Positions 6,822-11,021 of a stretch of 11,021 bases of DNA are shown here, in pieces. Source of the DNA: an uncultured Collinsella sp. (GTDB taxonomy: Bacteria > Actinomycetota > Coriobacteriia > Coriobacteriales > Coriobacteriaceae); the NCBI GenBank assembly GCA_947003675.1, contig CAMQPJ010000023.1:1-11021 (forward strand). Reading direction: 5' to 3'. The notes beneath the pieces are model-generated. The model saw only the letters and a list, made by a program, of their open reading frames with translations. It was not told where the DNA came from and searched no databases. The position numbers were made by a program, and so were the translations under genes. Positions within the stretch are counted from its first letter, which is position 1; every line of letters begins with the position of its first letter.

Positions 6822-7937
6822 ATGTCCGGCGCGTGCGACAAGGCGGCGGAGCGGGGCGTCGACGCCCGGCCGTTGTTCTCGATCATTATGCCGTGCTACC
6901 GAGTCGCGGCCTACCTACCCTCCGCCATCGCGTGCATCCGCGCGCAGACGTGTGCGGACTGGGAGCTCATCTGCGTGGACGACGCTTCTCCCGATAACGT
7001 CGCGGAGCTCGTCGAGTATGCTGCCGCCGAGGATCCGCGCATTCGCCTCGTGCGTCATAAAGTTAACCATGGTCTCGCCGATGCTCGCAACACCGGCATC
7101 TCCGCCGCCCGCGGACGCTACGTTTGGATGCCCGATCCGGATGATGCGTACGCTCCCGACCTGCTCGAGCGCTGTGCCGAGAAGATCCGTTCCCAGGCCG
7201 ATGCGGAGGCCAGGACCGACGTCGTGGTGTTCGGACTTACCGAGGAGCTCTTCGATGCGGACGGTTCCGTATACGGTGCGCACGACATCGTGCCGGCGCT
7301 CGACGGGGCTTTTTCGGGCTCCGATGCGCACGCGCAGGTTCTCGACCTCGAGGACCGCACGCTTCTGGGCTATGCGTGGAACAAGGTCTACCGTGCGGAG
7401 GTGCTGGACGGCATCGCGTTTGAGACCGTTCCCCTCATCGAGGACATCGTCTTTAACGTTGCGGTCTTTAACCGCGTTGAGAACCTTGCGCTCGTTGCGC
7501 GTCCCTTGTACCGCTACGAGAAGCGCGTGGCCGCCAACCTGACGGCCAAATTCGTGCCCGAGTACTACGAGGTGCATCGCCGCCGCATCGACGATGTATA
7601 CCGCCAGCAGGTGTCGTGGGGCCTCGATTCCGCCGATGTCCGCTCCCGTCTCGGGGCTCGCTATGCGCGCTACATCTTGTCCGCGCTCGAGCGCAACTGC
7701 GATGCGCGCGCGGGGCTAAACTATGCGGGCCGCGTGGCCTTCTGCCGCAGCGTCATGGACGACGATCTCTTTGGTGCGCTTGTCCTGAGTGCGCGCCCTC
7801 GGGGCGGGGCAGCCCGTGTGGTCGTGGGCCTCCTCAAGACGCGCAGCGCCCTGGTGTGGTGCGCCGTCGGTCGCATCATCCACCTCGTGAGGTCGCGCGC
7901 CGGCCTCGCGTACCGTAAAGCCACGTTCTCCCGTTAG
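6822..7937 (+). CDS. Family 2 glycosyltransferase (GT-A fold)
   Basis: This 371-aa cytoplasmic transferase has SIIMPCYRVAAYL (20-32), a nucleotide-binding CVDDASPDN (51-59), the metal-binding PDPDD (104-108) and YAWNKVYR (184-191). IEDIVF (206-211) fits the catalytic-base region, and LYRYEKR (229-235) ends the GT-A domain. The C-terminal ~130 residues are Arg-rich, with a weakly hydrophobic stretch near 330-356 that may contact the membrane. The ATG at 6822 follows the ATPase stop after one base and has no strong Shine-Dalgarno, so it is probably translated by coupling to the upstream gene. Donor and acceptor are unknown. Residues 1-16 have no motif, so the true start could be slightly further in. 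Confidence 0.87.
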   Translation: MSGACDKAAERGVDARPLFSIIMPCYRVAAYLPSAIACIRAQTCADWELICVDDASPDNVAELVEYAAAEDPRIRLVRHKVNHGLADARNTGISAARGRYVWMPDPDDAYAPDLLERCAEKIRSQADAEARTDVVVFGLTEELFDADGSVYGAHDIVPALDGAFSGSDAHAQVLDLEDRTLLGYAWNKVYRAEVLDGIAFETVPLIEDIVFNVAVFNRVENLALVARPLYRYEKRVAANLTAKFVPEYYEVHRRRIDDVYRQQVSWGLDSADVRSRLGARYARYILSALERNCDARAGLNYAGRVAFCRSVMDDDLFGALVLSARPRGGAARVVVGLLKTRSALVWCAVGRIIHLVRSRAGLAYRKATFSR

Positions 7938-7940
7938 GAG
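7936..7940 (+). promoter_or_regulatory. Ribosome binding site overlapping the upstream stop codon
   Basis: AGGAG at 7936-7940 shares its first two bases with the TAG stop (7935-7937) of the preceding gene and sits five bases before the GTG at 7946. A ribosome finishing the upstream gene would cover this site, which supports translational coupling and the GTG start. Confidence 0.65.
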
Positions 7941-7945
7941 CCCTC

Positions 7946-9004
7946 GTGCCTAAGAACACGTTCGACGCATCTGCGCCACAGCTCACCATCGCCGTTCCCG
8001 CGTACAACGTTGAGTCTTACCTCGCCCGCGGCCTCGAGTCCTACCTCGACCCGCGATTCGTGGGCAAGCTCGAGGTCGTCGTGGTGGACGATGGCTCTAC
8101 CGACGGCACCCGTGCGCTTGCGGAGGAGTTCGCCGCGCGCAGCCATGGCGTGATCCGTGTCATCTCCAAGAAGAACGGAGGCCACGGCTCGGCCGTGAAC
8201 GCCGGCCTGGCCGAGGCACGCGGGCGCTATTTCCGCGTGGTGGACGGCGACGACTGGGTGAACACGGACGGTATGGCCGAGCTACTCGAGCGTCTTGCCG
8301 ACCTCGATTGCGACCTTGTGGTAGACAAGAAGCGCGAGATCGACATGACTTCTGGCGAGGGGCTTCCGTTCCCGCTCGCCAAGGGCGTTGTCACAGGTCG
8401 CGTGCTCGACTTCTCCAGCGTTCTCACCAACGGCGACACCGTGTTCCAGATCATGATCCACACGCTCACAGCGCGTACTGATTACCTGCGCGGTATCGGC
8501 ATCCATCTGCTCGAGCACACCTTCTACGAGGACTACGAGTACGTGGTCAAGGCAAGTGTGCCCGCCTCCACCATCTGCTACCTCGATATCGAGGTGTACC
8601 AGTACCTGGTGGGCAACGAGAACCAGTCCGTGAGCCAGGCGAACTACGTGCGCCGCTGGGACGATCACGACCGCGTGGTCATGGAGCTCCTGGGCTACCT
8701 TGAGCGCTGCGAGCACGGTGAGGTGTGCGCCGCGAGCGGGGAGAAGCTTTCGAATGAGTCCGTCTGCTACATGCGTGAGAAGGTCCACCTCATCGTGGAC
8801 ACGCACTACAACATCGCGTTGCTGTTCGATGAGGACCGCCGCCGTGGGCGTGCGCGCGCCAAGGCGTTCCGACGCGAGCTGAGGCGCGCGGACATAGACC
8901 AGTGGGCGCGCGGCGAGCAGCGTTACCGTATGGCCATGCTCCTCAACCGCTTGAGCTTCTCGTACAACTCCATCAAGCGCTTGGTCTCCAAGCGCCGTCA
9001 CTAG
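7946..9004 (+). CDS. Family 2 glycosyltransferase (GT-A fold)
   Basis: This 352-aa cytoplasmic transferase has LTIAVPAYNVESYL (13-26), VVVVDDGSTDGT (44-55), NGGHGSAVNAGL (77-88) and the metal-binding VDGDDWVN (99-106). FYEDYEY (193-199) fits the catalytic-base region, followed by YQYLVGNENQSVS (218-230), a usual motif at the end of this GT2 subfamily. The C-terminus (after ~285) is rich in Arg and Lys, suggesting a peripheral membrane contact. It starts with GTG, supported by an AGGAG that overlaps the upstream stop. It lies in the export operon between another GT2 and a GT-B enzyme. Its sugar specificity cannot be assigned. Confidence 0.88.
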   Translation: MPKNTFDASAPQLTIAVPAYNVESYLARGLESYLDPRFVGKLEVVVVDDGSTDGTRALAEEFAARSHGVIRVISKKNGGHGSAVNAGLAEARGRYFRVVDGDDWVNTDGMAELLERLADLDCDLVVDKKREIDMTSGEGLPFPLAKGVVTGRVLDFSSVLTNGDTVFQIMIHTLTARTDYLRGIGIHLLEHTFYEDYEYVVKASVPASTICYLDIEVYQYLVGNENQSVSQANYVRRWDDHDRVVMELLGYLERCEHGEVCAASGEKLSNESVCYMREKVHLIVDTHYNIALLFDEDRRRGRARAKAFRRELRRADIDQWARGEQRYRMAMLLNRLSFSYNSIKRLVSKRRH

Positions 9005-9025
9005 CACGCTATCAAGGGATGATCC

Positions 9026-10261
9026 ATGAGCCGTAAACCGCGCATAGCCATATTCAGCGCCGACGCCAAGCTTGGCCACGAGGTCAAGGGTGCCACGCGT
9101 TACACGTTCCTCGCGACGCTCCTCGTAGAGCGCGGCTTTGATGTCGACTTCATCACGAGCGGTTTCCAGCACTGGGAGAAGCGCCAGCGTGATTTGGCGA
9201 CGTTCGACACGAGCATGCACGCGTTCAACGTGAAGTTCATTGCCGAGCCGAGTTATCCCGCCAACATGTGTCCCCAGCGTATCTGGGCGCACCATGTGAT
9301 GGCCAAACGCGTGACGGCGTACTTCGATGCGGACCACGACTACGATCTCATCTACTGCCAGATTCCGCCCAACGACGTGACGCTCGCCGTGGGACGGTCC
9401 GCAAAACGCTACGGCATCCCCTTCGTGGTCGACGTGAACGACCTGTGGCCCGAGGCCTTCCGTATCGCGCGCGACGTTCCGGTGCTCTCCGACATAGCGT
9501 TCGCTCCGTTCGAGCGCCAAGCTCGCCGCGCGTACGCGTTGGCGGACGCCGTGGTGGGTACGTCCGACGAGTACGCCGCGCGCCCTTTCCGCGACCGCGC
9601 CGAGGATATCCCCAAGCTCGTGGTGTACGTGGGTAACGACCTCGATGAGTTCGACGCGGGCGCCGCTGAGAACGCCGGCTCCGTGAAAAAGCCCGAGGGC
9701 GAGGTCTGGGTTGCCTACGCGGGTAATATCTCGGCGCTCTACGACTTGGAGACGCTCGTCGAGGCTGTGGCGATAGCTGCCAAGTTGTATCCCGAGCTCA
9801 GGCTCAAGATTCTTGGCGATGGACCCGAGCGCGCCTCCGTCCAGACGGCAGTTGAACGAACAGGAGCGCCTGCTGAGCTTTTAGGCTATATGCCGTACCG
9901 CGTCATGGCGGCTTGGCTCAAGGCGTCCGACATGGTGGTCAACTCGTTGGTGGCGAACGCGCCCCAGAGCGTGCCCACCAAGATCGGCGATTACCTGGCC
10001 TCGGGACGTCCCATGATCAACACGTCCATGAACGCTGAGTTTCGCGAGAAGGTCGTGCGTGACGGCTTTGGCGTGAATGTTGTGCCGGGTGACACCGAGG
10101 GGCTCGCCAGGGTGATCTGCGAGCTTGTCGAGGACGAGGCGGGACGCGCGCGCATGGGTCGCGTGGCGCGCGAGCTCGCGGCGGCACAGTTCGACCGCCC
10201 GCATTCCTATGAGGCTACCGTCGACCTCATTCGGAGTTTGATCGCCGAGCGCTCGAAGTAA
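9026..10261 (+). CDS. GT-B fold glycosyltransferase (GT4-like)
   Basis: This 411-aa protein has the two Rossmann-like halves of a GT-B enzyme. The N-terminal half (1-~200) includes KPRIAIFSADAK (4-15) and VVDVNDLWPEAF (134-145), the latter typical of GT4 transferases of the WbuB type. The C-terminal half has YAGNISALYDLETLVEA (231-247), KILGDGP (261-267) and PTKIGDYLASGRP (317-329), the donor-binding segment. The usual GT4 E-x7-E pair reads Q314-x7-D322 here, an unusual but possibly functional variant. AAGGGAT (9014-9020) precedes the ATG at 9026. It is the last gene of the operon. In comparable loci a GT-B enzyme often adds the first or second sugar on the lipid carrier, but that role is inference. 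The substrate is unknown. Confidence 0.88.
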   Translation: MSRKPRIAIFSADAKLGHEVKGATRYTFLATLLVERGFDVDFITSGFQHWEKRQRDLATFDTSMHAFNVKFIAEPSYPANMCPQRIWAHHVMAKRVTAYFDADHDYDLIYCQIPPNDVTLAVGRSAKRYGIPFVVDVNDLWPEAFRIARDVPVLSDIAFAPFERQARRAYALADAVVGTSDEYAARPFRDRAEDIPKLVVYVGNDLDEFDAGAAENAGSVKKPEGEVWVAYAGNISALYDLETLVEAVAIAAKLYPELRLKILGDGPERASVQTAVERTGAPAELLGYMPYRVMAAWLKASDMVVNSLVANAPQSVPTKIGDYLASGRPMINTSMNAEFREKVVRDGFGVNVVPGDTEGLARVICELVEDEAGRARMGRVARELAAAQFDRPHSYEATVDLIRSLIAERSK

Positions 10262-10263
10262 AC

Positions 10264-10283
10264 CGCACGCGGCCGCTCGTGCG
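10264..10283. repeat. Hairpin after the GT4-like gene
   Basis: CGCACG (10264-10269) pairs with CGTGCG (10278-10283) around an 8-base GC-rich loop, starting three bases after the stop of the operon's last gene. No T run follows, so it is not a classic intrinsic terminator. It may mark or protect the 3' end of the operon mRNA. Confidence 0.35.
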
Positions 10284-10307
10284 CGAGGCGGATTAAATGC
10301 TGAAGGC

Positions 10308-10333
10308 TGGCAAATAGGCCCACCTCTTTGCCA
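10308..10333. terminator. Stem-loop between convergent genes, possible bidirectional terminator
   Basis: TGGCAAA (10308-10314) pairs with TTTGCCA (10327-10333). One T/C mismatch separates this from a further AGG/CCT stem closing the tetraloop CCCA. This gives ten base pairs with a single mismatch in the middle of the 116-bp convergent gap. Neither side has a good T tract, so terminator function is uncertain, but it is the strongest structure between the two convergent transcripts. Confidence 0.45.
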
Positions 10334-10377
10334 AAGTTGTGTGAGAAGGAGTACCAACCGAACGGCGTAGGGGCGGT

Positions 10378-11021
10378 TTACCTCGCGTTCGTGTTGTCGT
10401 TGCGATAGTCACCGAAGGCGTATTTGCTATACACATTGACTTCCCACTGCTTTTTTTCGACCTTTGCCACGGAGTCGAGGATAAAACCAGTCGCGAGACT
10501 TAAGCCACACAGGAACATAAACGATGCGGCGAGCAGGGCGGTTGGGAAGCGCGGAACAAGACCGGTCTGGAAATACTCGACAATGATGGGAATGCCCAGG
10601 GCAAGACCGATTATTGCAAACAGGAGCGCAACGAGGCTGAAGAATTTGAGCGGGCGGTAGTCCTTGAACAGCGTGCCGATCATGGCGACGACCTTAATGC
10701 CGTCGCTGACGGTATTAAGCTTAGATTCGGATCCTTCGGGGCGATCGCGGTACTCAATAGGCACATCCTTGATGCGCCAGCGGTGGTCGACGGCGTGGAT
10801 GGAAAGTTCTGTTTCAATCTGAAAGCCCTCGGAAAGCACGGGGAACGTTTTGACAAAGGGACGGTTCATGGCGCGATAGCCCGTCATGACGTCATCGAAG
10901 CTGTATCCGTAAATCCATTTGATCATGGCACGAACCAGATTGTTGCCAAAGCCGTGGAAGGCGCGCTTGTTTTCCTCGGCGTAGGTGCCGTTGGACAGGC
11001 GATCGCCGACGGTCATATCGG
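10378..11021 (-). CDS. Polyprenyl-phosphate glycosyltransferase (DPM1/GtrB-like), 5' end outside the window
   Basis: Only the C-terminal ~213 residues are present; the reading frame is still open at the window edge. The first Met in view lies within a DM-TVGDRLS segment that is internal in this family, so it is not the true start. Visible features, counted from that Met, are NKRAFHGFGN (16-25), DDVMTGYRAMNR (41-52), GFQIETELS (64-72) and the YRDRPEGSESKL segment (89-100). Two hydrophobic segments follow (about 122-147 and 157-183). This matches GT2 enzymes that move a sugar from a nucleotide donor to polyprenyl phosphate, with a C-terminal two-helix membrane anchor. Such lipid-linked sugars are used outside the membrane to decorate glycans or proteins. 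The gene looks richer in A/T than the operon beside it. It is convergent with the export operon and so independently transcribed. Confidence 0.87.
   Translation of the reverse strand, partial: DMTVGDRLSNGTYAEENKRAFHGFGNNLVRAMIKWIYGYSFDDVMTGYRAMNRPFVKTFPVLSEGFQIETELSIHAVDHRWRIKDVPIEYRDRPEGSESKLNTVSDGIKVVAMIGTLFKDYRPLKFFSLVALLFAIIGLALGIPIIVEYFQTGLVPRFPTALLAASFMFLCGLSLATGFILDSVAKVEKKQWEVNVYSKYAFGDYRNDNTNAR

Larger units (their letters stand above)
10258..10381. repeat. Nine-base inverted repeat flanking the convergent gene ends
   Basis: GTAAACCGC (10258-10266) and its exact reverse complement GCGGTTTAC (10373-10381) sit at the two ends of the intergenic region. Each arm contains the TAA stop codon of the adjacent gene. 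The arms are 106 bases apart, so a simple hairpin is unlikely except around the internal stem-loops. It may be coincidence. Confidence 0.4.

Noticed and set aside
8282..9520. Long minus-strand open frame (412 codons) across two glycosyltransferase genes
   Set aside because: It is antisense to two well-supported genes, spans their junction, is rich in His, Val, Arg and Glu as expected from reading GC-biased codons backwards, and shows no domain motif.
10262..10377. Small RNA or small gene in the convergent gap
   Set aside because: There is no promoter-like sequence, no ribosome binding site with an open frame, and only short stem-loops that fit transcript ends.
10378..11016. Complete 212-residue protein starting at the Met at 11016
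   Set aside because: The frame continues through the window edge and that Met sits in a segment internal to the polyprenyl-phosphate glycosyltransferase family; the gene is 5'-truncated.

Overview
The window is part of a cell-surface polysaccharide locus from a high-GC bacterium. The coding regions are strongly GC-biased at third positions, two genes start with GTG, and RmlC and RmlD are fused into one protein. This suggests an actinomycete-type Gram-positive. I favour the Coriobacteriia (Collinsella/Olsenella-like), with Bifidobacterium as the main alternative; this rests on recall of protein style and was not searched.

Layout, left to right. Positions 1-92 contain only G and C in long homopolymer runs and are probably a contig-end artefact. 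Next is rmlCD (+, 115-1602), which makes dTDP-L-rhamnose and ends at a clear intrinsic terminator. A convergent gene (-, 3753-1762) encodes a large family-2 glycosyltransferase with an active-looking GT-A domain and a degenerate second one. A 195-bp divergent intergenic region holds two back-to-back extended -10 promoters and leads into a second GT2 gene (+, 3949-5085). After a 157-bp gap with its own promoter comes a tight five-gene + strand operon (5243-10261): ABC-2 permease (Wzm/RgpC-like), short ABC ATPase (Wzt/RgpD-like), two GT2 enzymes and one GT-B (GT4-like) enzyme. At the right edge, convergent to the operon, is the 3' part of a polyprenyl-phosphate glycosyltransferase gene of the DPM1/GtrB type (-, 11021-10378).

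Inferred pathway: RmlCD completes dTDP-rhamnose. The cytoplasmic glycosyltransferases build a rhamnose-containing glycan on a lipid carrier. The Wzm/Wzt pair exports the finished chain. The GtrB-like enzyme may load a lipid-linked sugar for side-chain decoration outside the membrane. The gene content resembles streptococcal rhamnose cell-wall polysaccharide loci (rgp/gac). No Wzx flippase, Wzy polymerase, chain initiator, ligase or rmlA/rmlB lies in the window.

No mobile elements, CRISPR arrays, tRNA or rRNA genes were seen. I found no clearly new system. The points most worth checking are the degenerate second GT-A domain, the altered GT4 motif, and a promoter motif shared between the transcription units.
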